Assembly (NCBI RefSeq): GCF_965221945.1
Contig: NZ_OZ244925.1
Coordinates: 1,674,001-1,738,000, forward strand
Length of the DNA stretch: 64,000 nt
Reading direction: 5' to 3'
Origin: Poriferisodalis sp965221945
GTDB lineage: Bacteria > Actinomycetota > Acidimicrobiia > Acidimicrobiales > Poriferisodalaceae
A program made the translations under genes and the position numbers. Positions 24,725 through 33,598 of this stretch are shown piece after piece. The notes under the pieces were generated by a model. It ran no database searches, was not told where the DNA came from, and was given only the letters and a program-made list of their open reading frames with translations. Numbering within the stretch: position 1 is the first letter of the stretch; every line of letters begins with the position of its first letter.

Positions 24725-25147
24725 TCAGTCGTCGAGGCGGGCGGTGGCTTGGCCGGTGAGGACTGCTCGGTCCTCCTGGTTCGTCGTGGTGATGGTGAGG
24801 ACGACCAACTTCTGGCCGTCCTCATCCCGGATCTCGGCGACCTCGGCTGTTGCGGTGAGCGTGTCGCCGGGCCACACCTGGCTGGTGAACCGCACGCCGT
24901 AATAGGTGAGACGGCCGTCGCCCACGAAATTCGTGACCATGCGCCCGGTCATGCCCATGGTGAGCATCCCGTGCGCGAACACCGTCGGGTAGCCCGCCAC
25001 CTCGGTGACGAACTTCTCGTCGGTGTGGACAGGGTTGTAATCGCCCGACGCCCCTGCGTACTGCACGATCTGGGTGCGGGTGAGGTCGTCGACGATCTGC
25101 TCGGAATAGCTGTCTCCGACGCTGAGCTGCGATGCACTGAGTGCCAT
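24725..25147 (-). CDS. MaoC-like (R)-specific enoyl hydratase, HadB-type subunit
   Basis: A 140-residue hot-dog protein starting at ATG 25147 behind AAAGGAA. It has the hydratase-2 motif Y-A-G-A-S-G-D-Y-N-P-V-H-T-D-E with the catalytic Asp and His, then P-T-V-F-A-H-G-M-L-T-M-G-M. In actinobacteria this type forms a heterodimer with a partner carrying only the scaffold, and the gene just upstream fits that partner. The pair dehydrates 3-hydroxyacyl thioesters. Confidence 0.87.
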   Translation of the reverse strand: MALSASQLSVGDSYSEQIVDDLTRTQIVQYAGASGDYNPVHTDEKFVTEVAGYPTVFAHGMLTMGMTGRMVTNFVGDGRLTYYGVRFTSQVWPGDTLTATAEVAEIRDEDGQKLVVLTITTTNQEDRAVLTGQATARLDD

Positions 25148-25173
25148 GTCTGCGTTCCTTTCTGGGTGACGAC

Positions 25174-25713
25174 TCAGTCGTCGATGACCTTCTCGGTGAC
25201 GACGCCGACGCCCTTGGCCGTGATGACCAGCTCGTCGTCCTCGTCGCGGTACTCGGTGACGGCCTCGGAGAACTTGAGAATGCCGGCCCGCCTGGACTGC
25301 TTCTCCCACTTCTCGCCGTCGTAGGTGACCGTGTGCAGTACGTCGCCGGGCTTCAGGTGCCGGTGATAGGTGAAGTGCTGCTCGGCGTGCAGGCCACCCG
25401 CTGCGGCACCGGACTGCTTGTCGTCCTCGCGCTCGTCGGCGACGTCATCGCCATCTGACTCGGATAGGTCTCGCACCAGCGTTCCCGAGGCGGTGCGGCC
25501 GCTGCCGAACCACTTCTTGTCCGGCTTCGGACGCAGGAAGTAGTCGGCGTCGAATTGAGCGCTGGACTGCGCGAATGTCGGCGGCGCGATGATCGAGCCG
25601 ACCTCAGTGCCGGCCGCATACTCAGCGTCGCTATAGATCGGGTTCGTGTCGCCGACGGCCCTCGCAAACATCAGGATGTGCGAGGCCTCCACGGGAAATC
25701 GCTCGACTGCCAT
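25174..25713 (-). CDS. FAS1-like dehydratase domain protein, HadA/HadC-type partner subunit
   Basis: A 179-residue hot-dog protein. The start V-E-A-S-H-I-L-M-F-A-R-A-V-G-D-T-N-P-I-Y is the N-terminal MaoC-like (FAS1 dehydratase) signature, and the H-A-E-Q-H-F-T-Y-H-R-H-L-K-P-G-D segment is also conserved. An Asp/Glu-rich insertion of about 20 residues lies between strands near residue 80-100. With the HadB-like protein encoded 26 bp downstream it should form the active heterodimer. Confidence 0.85.
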   Translation of the reverse strand: MAVERFPVEASHILMFARAVGDTNPIYSDAEYAAGTEVGSIIAPPTFAQSSAQFDADYFLRPKPDKKWFGSGRTASGTLVRDLSESDGDDVADEREDDKQSGAAAGGLHAEQHFTYHRHLKPGDVLHTVTYDGEKWEKQSRRAGILKFSEAVTEYRDEDDELVITAKGVGVVTEKVIDD

Positions 25714-25823
25714 GTCTGGCTCCTCTCGCGGCTGCTCGATTCAGGATGCCGCCGCAACATGATGGCAGCCGCGCGCGGAGCGCGCACCACCGACACAGCC
25801 CAGAACGCGCACGGCCGAGCTGG

Positions 25824-26654
25824 TTAGGTGAGTGCTGCGGCGAGGGCCGCGCGGATCGCGGCGGGGTCCTCGTTCATCATCATGTGGCCGGCGCCAGCGA
25901 GGTGGACGACGTCGACGTTCTCGAAGTCGGCGATGAGCGGAGCTGCGGCGCGGGGAGGTGTCATCTTGTCCTCGCTGCCGACGATGACCGTGACCGGGCA
26001 TTGAACCCGTGCCGCGACGTCGCCGGCCTCGTAGGAAGCGCATGCCGACAGGTCGGCATGGATCACGCCATTGTCGGCTCGTTCCAGCAGGGCTAGGCCG
26101 CCACCCAGCATCCACAAGCCCGGCGTGGGATTGGTGGCGACGTGTGCACGGCTGCCGTGACTCCAAGCCGTCATGAGTTCTGGCGCAAGCAACTCGTTGC
26201 GCTCGGCAGCGCCGAGCAGCGCCGGATGCACGGGCATGGCCGCCGCCGTGCCGAGCAGGACAAGGCGGGCGATCCTGTCATCGTCGGCCGCCGCCGCTTC
26301 GGTGCAGATCAGCGACCCCATCGAGTGGCCGACCAACCGCACCTGCTCGCAGCCGAGCCGCTGCGACACTGCGCTGATCACCTCTCCGAGCCATGCAGCC
26401 ATATCGGCGACCGAACCGAGTGGGTCGCCTTCGCTGAGACCGTGGCCGGGCAGATCGATCGCCAGGGGCGTGTACCCGCGGTGTGCGAGCCACCGTGTCT
26501 GCAGCTGCCACACGGTGCGATTCATGCCTGCGCCGTGCACGAGCAGCACCACCGGTGCCTCGGCCGCCGACACAGCGTCGGGCACGACTCCCCCGGTCGC
26601 AACACCGACTGCTCGGCCGCCGACTTCCAATGAGAATGCCTCGGTAGCTGCCAC
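25824..26654 (-). CDS. Alpha/beta hydrolase
   Basis: The GTG at 26654 is chosen: AGAAGGG lies upstream and it begins 4 nt after the stop of the sulfhydrylase gene; the frame further upstream lies inside that gene. The 276-residue product has L-L-V-H-G-A-G-M-N-R near residue 32-41, nucleophile motif V-G-H-S-M-G-S, the Asp in V-G-S-E-D-K-M-T-P and His in G-A-G-H-M-M-M-N-E. Substrate unknown; short-chain esters or lactones are common for this type. Confidence 0.87.
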   Translation of the reverse strand: MAATEAFSLEVGGRAVGVATGGVVPDAVSAAEAPVVLLVHGAGMNRTVWQLQTRWLAHRGYTPLAIDLPGHGLSEGDPLGSVADMAAWLGEVISAVSQRLGCEQVRLVGHSMGSLICTEAAAADDDRIARLVLLGTAAAMPVHPALLGAAERNELLAPELMTAWSHGSRAHVATNPTPGLWMLGGGLALLERADNGVIHADLSACASYEAGDVAARVQCPVTVIVGSEDKMTPPRAAAPLIADFENVDVVHLAGAGHMMMNEDPAAIRAALAAALT

Positions 26655-26658
26655 CGGC

Positions 26659-27954
26659 TTAGCCCTTCTGTGAGGCCCGCAGGGCGCGGGACAGGTCCGA
26701 AATGATGTCGCCGGGATGTTCGAGTCCCACCGACAGCCGCACCAAGTCCTCGCCGACCCCGGCAGCGGCAAGGTCTTCGGCGCTCATCTGCTGGTGGGTG
26801 GTGCTCGCGGGATGGATCACGAGCGTCTTGGCATCGCCGACGTTGGCGAGGTGTGACGCCAGTCGCACTGCCTCAATGAACCTTCGGCCCGCTTCGCGCC
26901 CGCCTTCGATGCCGAAGCTCAGGATCGCTCCCGCACCGCGGGGCAGCAGGCGCTTTGCGAGCTCGTAGTCGGGATGTGTCGGCACCGACGGGTGGCTCAC
27001 CCAGCTGACGGCGTCGTGAGAGACCAGGAAATCGACTACCGCTTCGGTGTTGGCAACGTGACGGTCCATCCGGATCGGCAGCGTCTCTACCCCCTGGAGG
27101 AGGTAGAACGCCGTGGCCGGGCTCATCGCGGCACCGAAGTCGCGCAAGCCTTCGGCTCGGGCCCGCATTGACAGCGCCTGAGGCCCGTACTCGTCGGTGA
27201 ACGCGATGCCGTGATAGCCCGCATAGGGCTCGCTGAGGGTCGGGAACTTGCCCGAAGCTGCCCAGTCGAAGCGCCCGCCGTCGACCACGACGCCGCCGAT
27301 GGCAACGCCGTGCCCGCCGAGGAACTTCGTGGCGCTGTGCATCACGATGTCGGCACCCAGCTCGATGGGCCGCATCAGGTGCGGCGTCGTGAACGTCGCG
27401 TCGAGCATCAGCGGCAGAGCTGCCTCATGGGCTACTTCGGCTACGGCCGACACGTCGAGCACCTCGATGTTGGGATTGCCCAGCGTCTCAGCGAACAGCA
27501 CCTTGGTGTTGGGCTGAATTGCGGCACGCCACGCGTCGAGATCGCGCGGATCCACGAACGTCGTGGTGATGCCGAAGCGGGGCAGCGTCAGGCTCAGGAT
27601 GTTGTGGGTGCCGCCGTAAATGTTTCGGCTCGCCACGATGTGATCACCCGCGGAGGCGATGGTGGCGCAGGCAAGGTGGAACGCGGCCATGCCGCTGGCC
27701 GTGCACACCGCGCCGACGCCGCCTTCGAGGGCTGCGATCCGCTCTTCCAGCACCGCCACGGTGGGGTTGGAGATGCGGCTGTAGATATGGCCGGGGATCT
27801 CAAGGTTGAACAGGCTGGCCGCCTGCTCAGTGTCGGTGAAGCTGAACGAGGTCGTCTGGTAGATCGGCACGGCCCGAGCACCGGTGGTCGGGTCGGGCCG
27901 CTGGCCGGCGTGCAGCGCCAGCGTGTCAAAGTGCAGGAAGTCCGGCTCGACCAT
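26659..27954 (-). CDS. O-acetylhomoserine sulfhydrylase-type PLP enzyme (Cys/Met metabolism family)
   Basis: A 431-residue trans-sulfuration enzyme. It has L-H-A-G-Q-R-P-D near the start, Y-S-R-I-S-N-P-T, G-M-A-A-F, and the PLP lysine in H-S-A-T-K-F-L-G-G-H-G. The extra length and the D-E-Y-G-P insertion match the MetY (O-acetylhomoserine aminocarboxypropyltransferase) group more than cystathionine lyases. GGAGG precedes the ATG with 5-nt spacing. There is no metX next to it; the downstream hydrolase is coupled. Confidence 0.87.
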   Translation of the reverse strand: MVEPDFLHFDTLALHAGQRPDPTTGARAVPIYQTTSFSFTDTEQAASLFNLEIPGHIYSRISNPTVAVLEERIAALEGGVGAVCTASGMAAFHLACATIASAGDHIVASRNIYGGTHNILSLTLPRFGITTTFVDPRDLDAWRAAIQPNTKVLFAETLGNPNIEVLDVSAVAEVAHEAALPLMLDATFTTPHLMRPIELGADIVMHSATKFLGGHGVAIGGVVVDGGRFDWAASGKFPTLSEPYAGYHGIAFTDEYGPQALSMRARAEGLRDFGAAMSPATAFYLLQGVETLPIRMDRHVANTEAVVDFLVSHDAVSWVSHPSVPTHPDYELAKRLLPRGAGAILSFGIEGGREAGRRFIEAVRLASHLANVGDAKTLVIHPASTTHQQMSAEDLAAAGVGEDLVRLSVGLEHPGDIISDLSRALRASQKG

Positions 27955-28042
27955 GGATGCCTCCGGGGCGGTGTGCGAGAACTCAAGTATTCAGCACGCG
28001 AACGTGGGCGCCACCCGACGCCTGAGACTGGGCGCCAGACGG

Positions 28043-30403
28043 TCAGCCTGCGGAGGCCTCGGCGGCGCTGACGGCTTCCCAGACGCGCTGTGGTGTGACC
28101 GGGATGTCGATGTGCGTCACGCCGAGGTGGGCAAGCGCGTCGATGACCGCGTTCTGCACGGCCGGCGGGGCGGCGATGGCACCGTTCTCGCCGATGCCGC
28201 GGGTGCCGAGCTCGTTGCGGTCGGTCGGTATGGCGAGCCGGGCTGTGTCGATGGGTGGCACGTCTGCGGCGGCCGGGATGAGGTAGTCCATCAGCGTGGT
28301 GGTGCGCGGCGTGCCGTCGGCATCCCATTGGGCGGCTTCCATCAGGGCTTGGGAGATGCCCGCAACGGCTCCCCCGTGCTGCTGGCCCTCCACCGAGGCT
28401 TCGTGCAGCATGCGGCCGCAGTCGTCGACCGCTGCGAACGCCAGCAACGTGACGCGCCCGGTCTCGGCGTCGACCTCCACTGCTGCGGCGTGGGTGCCGT
28501 AGGGATGCGTCGGGCCGCTTCGACATTCATCGACGGTGGCGCTGATGCCTTCCGGAGCGGCCGACGCGATGTCGGTCCAGTTGACCAGACGGGACGGGAC
28601 GCCGGCGACGTGCGCGCCTTCGGATGTGACCTCTATGTCGTCAGCGCTCGCCTCGAGCAGCTCGCCAGCGACTCCGCAGATGCGGGCACGCAGTTGGGTC
28701 GCAGCAGCGGCAATCTGGCTGCCCAGCACCGACGCCGTCCGCGAGCCTCCGGTCACCCCGCCGAAGGTCGATGTCACGGAGTCTGCGTCGTTGACACGCA
28801 CGGCACCGGGAGCGATCCCGATCCTGGCACTCGTGATCTGCGCCCACAGGCTGTGATGGCCCTGGCCGTGACCGTGGCTGCCGCAGGTGACCAGCACATT
28901 GCCGTCAGGGCCCAATTCCAGCGACGCGTAGTCGGGATCGTCTTCGCTGCCAGCGGTCTGGCTGTAGCAGCCGTAGCCGATGCCGATGAGCGCAGTGCGA
29001 TCGACTGCGGCGCGGCGCTCGGCGGCGATCGCCTGCCAGCGAGGTGCGTCGATGAGTTCCTGTGCTGTGTCGAGGGCCCGGTGAGGGTCGCCGCTGTCGA
29101 TGACGACGCCGGTACCGGTGTCGAACGGCAACTCATCGGCACGGAGCAGGTTGCGGCGGCGTACCTCGGCGGGGTCGAGGCCGAGCTCGCGGGCGCCGGC
29201 GTCGATGGCTCGTTCGAGAGCGGCGTTCACCTCCGGCTGGCCAGCGCCGCGGTACGCCCCCACCGGCGGCGCATTGGTGACCGCAGCGCCGTAGCGGTAG
29301 CGCAGCCGGGGCACCCGATACAGGCCGGTGCTCTGGCGGTAGCTGGCCGCAGCCAGCATGGGGGCCATGTGCGGGTAGGCCCCGGCGTCGCACCACATCA
29401 CCACGTCGATGCCCGAGATGCGGCCCTCGGCATCGAAGCCCATGCGGATGCGATGACGCTGGCCGCGTCCGTACGGCATCGAGACGAATTGCTCTTGGCG
29501 GCTCTGCACCCAGCGCACGGGGCGGCCCAGCAACTGCGCGGCGCGGGCAACCACGAAGAACTCTGGCATCGGGTCGCCGCGTCCGCCGAAACCGCCGCCG
29601 ACCCAGGGTTCACGTACTCGAACGGCGGTCGTGGGCACACCCAGCAGGCGGCGGTACAGGTACGGCGCGCTGTGCACTCCCTGGCCGGTGCTCCAGATGT
29701 CGAGTTCGCAGTCCAGCGACGCGCCGTCAGCCAGCGGCGTGCCGCGGATCAGTTCGAACGGCGTCGCCACGATCGCGCACGGCTCGATCGGCACTGAGCT
29801 GATCCGGTCGTTCTCGCACACGAGCTCCACGACCGCCGCAGCGCCAGCGCAGGGGTCGTCGCCGGGCGCACCATTGGGCACGGCCGAGCCATCGAAGCGG
29901 GTCGGTTCGGACACGAAGCCGCCGCCGTCGGGCGGATCGAGCGGGCGCGCCACGTTGGTGCCCGCATCCGGGAAGAGCAGAATCTCGTCGGCAGCTGCCT
30001 GCTCGGCGTCGATGACGGCCGGCAGTTCGTCGATGTCGACAGCGACTAGCTCGGCCGCATCGAGAGCCGCGGCCGGTGACGCAGCCAGGACGACGGCAAC
30101 CGGCTCGCCGGCGAAGCGCACCCGTCCGTCGGCCAGCAGCGGCCGGGCCATCGTCCCGCCCATCGTCGTGGCACGGTAGTACTCGAGTGGTGCGAGCCCC
30201 AAGGCTGGGGCATCGAACACCGCAGCTACCCCGGGTGCCTGCTCGGCCTCGCGCAGGTCCACGTTGCGCAGCTCGGCGTGAGCCACCGTCGAGCGCACGA
30301 ACGCTGCATGCAGGCAGCCTTCGGGAACAGGCAGGTCGGCGGTGTAGGTCACCGTTCCGCGCAGCATCGGCAGGTCTTCGGACTCGAGCCGGGCAGTGCT
30401 CAT
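28043..30403 (-). CDS. Molybdenum-hydroxylase large subunit (xanthine dehydrogenase/CoxL-like)
   Basis: A 786-residue molybdopterin-binding subunit. It starts without the usual iron-sulfur domains: L-P-M-L-R-G-T-V-T-Y-T-A-D near residue 11, then G-V-A-A-V-F, the Mo-pterin motifs W-V-G-G-G-F-G-G-R-G, G-A-Y-R-G-A-G-Q-P-E and the final active-site Glu in G-T-R-G-I-G-E-N-G-A. No small (2Fe-2S) or medium (FAD) subunit gene is adjacent, which is unusual for the family. It begins 4 nt after the CoA-transferase gene, so the two are cotranscribed. Confidence 0.88.
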   Translation of the reverse strand: MSTARLESEDLPMLRGTVTYTADLPVPEGCLHAAFVRSTVAHAELRNVDLREAEQAPGVAAVFDAPALGLAPLEYYRATTMGGTMARPLLADGRVRFAGEPVAVVLAASPAAALDAAELVAVDIDELPAVIDAEQAAADEILLFPDAGTNVARPLDPPDGGGFVSEPTRFDGSAVPNGAPGDDPCAGAAAVVELVCENDRISSVPIEPCAIVATPFELIRGTPLADGASLDCELDIWSTGQGVHSAPYLYRRLLGVPTTAVRVREPWVGGGFGGRGDPMPEFFVVARAAQLLGRPVRWVQSRQEQFVSMPYGRGQRHRIRMGFDAEGRISGIDVVMWCDAGAYPHMAPMLAAASYRQSTGLYRVPRLRYRYGAAVTNAPPVGAYRGAGQPEVNAALERAIDAGARELGLDPAEVRRRNLLRADELPFDTGTGVVIDSGDPHRALDTAQELIDAPRWQAIAAERRAAVDRTALIGIGYGCYSQTAGSEDDPDYASLELGPDGNVLVTCGSHGHGQGHHSLWAQITSARIGIAPGAVRVNDADSVTSTFGGVTGGSRTASVLGSQIAAAATQLRARICGVAGELLEASADDIEVTSEGAHVAGVPSRLVNWTDIASAAPEGISATVDECRSGPTHPYGTHAAAVEVDAETGRVTLLAFAAVDDCGRMLHEASVEGQQHGGAVAGISQALMEAAQWDADGTPRTTTLMDYLIPAAADVPPIDTARLAIPTDRNELGTRGIGENGAIAAPPAVQNAVIDALAHLGVTHIDIPVTPQRVWEAVSAAEASAG

Positions 30404-30407
30404 GGCG

Positions 30408-32699
30408 TCACCGTAGCGACGCCGGTTCCGGTGGTCGCGCCGAGACCGATTGCTGCCAATCGACGGGTGCGGGATGTGTGCTGCCCGTTTGTCTGGCCCC
30501 GAGTTCGACCTGGATCTCTTCCCGGTGCTCGTCGAGGAACGGGGCTCGGCGCATCGGTACGTCGATGCCGCCGATGAGCGAGCCGACCTGGGTCATCGGG
30601 CCCCACTCGGTCTCGGGGAGATCGACGACGTGGCCATTCGAGGTCGCGACCTCGGACCTGACGAATCCTCGCCGTTCGGCGGGCAGATCGCTGGTGCCCT
30701 CGGGCGTCGTCTCGTGCCAGACCCATTGCGGCCCGTCCGGGGTCGAGACCTCCAGGTAGGTGCGGTCGGGGCCGGCGCCGCGATAGTCGAGGCCGCCCAT
30801 CTCAGCCGGTGGCCGCCCGTCATAGATCACAAACTCGGCTGCCTGCGCCGCGGTGACGGTTTGGGTGAGCGACGTGCGCACGGTCCGGCCCTCGCCGTCG
30901 GCCAGCCGTCGGTAGAGCGAGCACAGGACCCCGAACGTGGCGATCATGGGCGTGGCGGCGTCGTGCACAGGGACGGTCAGGAACACCGGTTCGTCGTCTC
31001 CACCCTGGGCTGACATGATCCCGCCCAGCGCCTGCAGCAGCGGGTCGAAGGCCGGCACCTCTGCCATCGACTCGTCTCGGCCGTAACCGGGGCTCTTGAC
31101 CAGCACAGCATCGGGACGGATGCGGCGCAACTCCGCGTCGGAGCACCCCAGTCGTTCGGCGACGCCGGGGCGGAAGTTCTCGACGATCACATCGGCATCG
31201 GCGACAAGCTGCGCCATGACCGCGTGGTCCGCGGCGTCCTTGAGGTTGAGACGGACCGAGCGCTTGGACTGGTTCCAGCCATTGAAGTAGGGCCCGAGGA
31301 CGCGGAATGGGTCGCCGCCGGGCTGCTCGATCTTGGTGACCTCGGCGCCAAGCATCGCCAGATGGCGGGTGATGACCGGTCCTGCGATGAACGAGCTGAG
31401 ATCGACGGCCTTCAGGCCCGCCAAGGGCGCTGCGCCCGGCGCCGCCCGGTCGGGGCCCGATTGGGTGGACCACGCGCCAGCCTCAATCTCGGCTGCAACC
31501 TCGCCGTTGTGCTCGCCCAATCGCGGGGCTGGCTGCAGTTCGACCGCATCGCACCCGTCAATCCACATCGGCTGCGGCGGAGTGCGTACTTCGCCGAGGT
31601 CAGGGTGCTCCACCGTTGCCACAAGCCGGTTGGCCTCCGCCAGCGGCGACGCCATGAACTCCTCGCGGGTCTGGGTCGGCTGACACGGCACGTCGTGATC
31701 TCTGAGGATTTCCAGCCACTCGTCGAGCGGGCGGGCTGCGAATGCCTCCTCCAGGATCGGGGTGATCTCCGCCAGCGGCTCAAGGTCGAGGAGGCCCCAC
31801 GGCGGGTCCGAGAAGCGTTTGTCGCCGAGCAGATCTTCCCGGCCGATGGCTCGCAGCATCGCCACATAGAAGGGCAGCGTGCCGCAGGCCACGAACATCC
31901 ACCGGTCATCGGCTGCCGGGAACAGCCGGTACACCGGCAGCCGACCAGCCGAGCCGAGCGGGCACGAGCCGTCGCGGTCGAGGCCGGCCATCTCTGGCAT
32001 CTCGAAGTCGCCGATCTGCATGGCGCCCGAGCCGGACACTTCCGACACGTTGTAGGTGGGCGCTGCTCCGCGCGCCTGCCGGGCATACAGCCCCGCTGCC
32101 GCGGCCATAGCGCCCAACATTCCGGCCCCGTAGGACGCCAGCGGTACCACGAGTTCGACTGGCCCTTCGGAGTAGCTGATCTGGTTCCAGCCGATGCCGG
32201 TCACGGCGGCGACCTGCGACGGGGTGCCCGCACGGGTTGCATACGGCCCGACATCGCCCCAAGTCGGACAGGAAACGATCACCGCGCCCCGAGCCAGGTT
32301 CCGTGCCGCTGTCGCAGTGTCGGCGTCGGGCACGAAGACCGCATCGGCGCCGCTGAGCAGCTCGCTGAGCAACGGCGCGGCGAGCGATGCAGCCGTTGGT
32401 CGCAGGATGCCGGGCAGTGATGCTGGCGGACCGTTGACTCCGGCAGGCAGCGGGGCACGCTCCCACTCGACGCGGGCGGGCACCACCGAGCGTTTGTTGC
32501 GGCTCACCGCCTGAAAGCCCGGGTCGCTGCGGTAGGGGTCACCTCCAGGTGGCTCCACTTTGACCACATCGGCGCCCTGATCAGCCAGGAAGCGCGCTGC
32601 GTAGGGCGCCGCGATGCCGGTGGTCAATTCGACGACGCGGACCCCGTCAAGGCAACGAACCGGCGAATCACTGCTTCGGGCACCGTCGGCGCTGCTCAT
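30408..32699 (-). CDS. Double-domain CoA-transferase, CaiB/BaiF (family III)
   Basis: A 763-residue protein with two family-III CoA-transferase halves. The first (about 15-380) has V-R-V-V-E-L-T-T-G-I-A-A-P-Y-A-A-R-F-L and D-V-V-K-V-E-P-P-G-G-D-P but is shortened in its first part and has A-V-T-G where the catalytic Asp region (D-x-x-x-x-x-x-G) is expected. The second (about 395-745) has A-V-D-L-S-S-F-I-A-G-P, K-I-E-Q-P-G-G-D-P and F-D-P-L-L-Q-A-L-G-G-I with the likely catalytic Asp. So the N-half may be structural. Start 32699 is supported by TACAGT 7 nt upstream. Confidence 0.86.
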   Translation of the reverse strand: MSSADGARSSDSPVRCLDGVRVVELTTGIAAPYAARFLADQGADVVKVEPPGGDPYRSDPGFQAVSRNKRSVVPARVEWERAPLPAGVNGPPASLPGILRPTAASLAAPLLSELLSGADAVFVPDADTATAARNLARGAVIVSCPTWGDVGPYATRAGTPSQVAAVTGIGWNQISYSEGPVELVVPLASYGAGMLGAMAAAAGLYARQARGAAPTYNVSEVSGSGAMQIGDFEMPEMAGLDRDGSCPLGSAGRLPVYRLFPAADDRWMFVACGTLPFYVAMLRAIGREDLLGDKRFSDPPWGLLDLEPLAEITPILEEAFAARPLDEWLEILRDHDVPCQPTQTREEFMASPLAEANRLVATVEHPDLGEVRTPPQPMWIDGCDAVELQPAPRLGEHNGEVAAEIEAGAWSTQSGPDRAAPGAAPLAGLKAVDLSSFIAGPVITRHLAMLGAEVTKIEQPGGDPFRVLGPYFNGWNQSKRSVRLNLKDAADHAVMAQLVADADVIVENFRPGVAERLGCSDAELRRIRPDAVLVKSPGYGRDESMAEVPAFDPLLQALGGIMSAQGGDDEPVFLTVPVHDAATPMIATFGVLCSLYRRLADGEGRTVRTSLTQTVTAAQAAEFVIYDGRPPAEMGGLDYRGAGPDRTYLEVSTPDGPQWVWHETTPEGTSDLPAERRGFVRSEVATSNGHVVDLPETEWGPMTQVGSLIGGIDVPMRRAPFLDEHREEIQVELGARQTGSTHPAPVDWQQSVSARPPEPASLR

Positions 32700-32706
32700 C
32701 GGGATG

Positions 32707-32712
32707 ACTGTA
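32707..32712 (-). promoter_or_regulatory. -10 box (TACAGT) for the CoA-transferase/molybdenum hydroxylase operon
   Basis: On the minus strand TACAGT ends 7 nt before the ATG at 32699. It faces the plus-strand box at 32751, giving a compact divergent promoter region of 64 bp. Confidence 0.45.
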
Positions 32713-32750
32713 GGTGGCCCGGTCCTCATACTGCCGCTGGTTCCGCGTCG

Positions 32751-32756
32751 TACGAT
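32751..32756 (+). promoter_or_regulatory. -10 box (TACGAT) for the class II aldolase gene
   Basis: TACGAT ends 7 nt before the GTG at 32764. No Shine-Dalgarno is seen, so the start codon is supported by leaderless geometry. Confidence 0.45.
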
Positions 32757-32763
32757 TGCATCT

Positions 32764-33561
32764 GTGACTACGACGACTTCCGACACCGCCGCGAACCCAT
32801 TCACCGAGATACCGATCCCGCAAGCGCCGACGTTCGACACGATGGAGGCCGAGCGGCAGCACCGCAAGGAGCGGCTGACGTCGGTGTACCGGGCGTTCTC
32901 GCTGTTCGGTTTCGAAGAGGGCGTGGCCGGCCATGTGACCGCACGAGACCCCGAACTGACCGACCACTTCTGGGTGAATCCCTTCGGCGTCGGATTCGGC
33001 CAGATCAAGGTGTCGGACCTGCTGCTCGTGGACCATGACGGCAACATCGTGGAGGGGCGCTACCCGCTGAACCAGGCAGCCTTCGCCATTCACAGCGAGG
33101 TGCACAAGGCCCGGCCCGACGTGATCGCGGCAGCCCACACCCATTCGCTTTACGGCAAGACGTGGTCCAGCCTGGGCCGCCTGCTCGACCCGCTCACCCA
33201 GGACGCGTGCGCGTTCTACGAAGACCACGCCCTGTTCGACGATTTCACCGGAGTCGTGCTGGACACCTCAGAGGGCAAGCGCATCGGGCAAGCGCTTGGA
33301 AGCTGCAAGGCGGTGATCCTGCAAAACCACGGCCTGCTCACGGTCGGCCACACCGTCGACGAGGCGGCGTGGTGGTTCATCACCATGGAGCGCACCTGCC
33401 AGAGCCAGCTGCTGGCCGAAGCCGCCGGCACGCCGATCCCGATCCGCCACGAGTCAGCCAAGCACACCGCCGCGCAGGTCGGCAGCCCCTTAGGCGGCTG
33501 GTTCAGCTACCAGCCCATCTACGACAAGATGGTCGAGCGCGACCCCAGCTTCCTGGACTGA
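32764..33561 (+). CDS. Class II aldolase/adducin family protein
   Basis: A 265-residue protein starting at GTG 32764; an in-frame ATG at 32614 lies within the divergent gene. Features: Y-R-A-F-S-L-F-G-F-E-E-G-V-A-G-H-V-T-A-R-D, N-P-F-G-V-G-F-G-Q-I, the zinc-binding A-A-H-T-H-S and a third His in L-Q-N-H-G-L-L-T-V-G. The family includes sugar-phosphate aldolases and decarboxylases; this H-V-T-A-R-D/N-P-F-G type is common in actinobacteria and proteobacteria without a proven substrate. Confidence 0.88.
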   Translation: MTTTTSDTAANPFTEIPIPQAPTFDTMEAERQHRKERLTSVYRAFSLFGFEEGVAGHVTARDPELTDHFWVNPFGVGFGQIKVSDLLLVDHDGNIVEGRYPLNQAAFAIHSEVHKARPDVIAAAHTHSLYGKTWSSLGRLLDPLTQDACAFYEDHALFDDFTGVVLDTSEGKRIGQALGSCKAVILQNHGLLTVGHTVDEAAWWFITMERTCQSQLLAEAAGTPIPIRHESAKHTAAQVGSPLGGWFSYQPIYDKMVERDPSFLD

Positions 33562-33598
33562 GACTCCCGCGCCGCGCACTAGGCGCGGTTCATCGCGG

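Noticed and set aside
27884..29797. A 637-codon open frame on the plus strand
   Set aside because: Antisense to the molybdenum hydroxylase and sulfhydrylase genes, with no family motifs and shadow-like composition.
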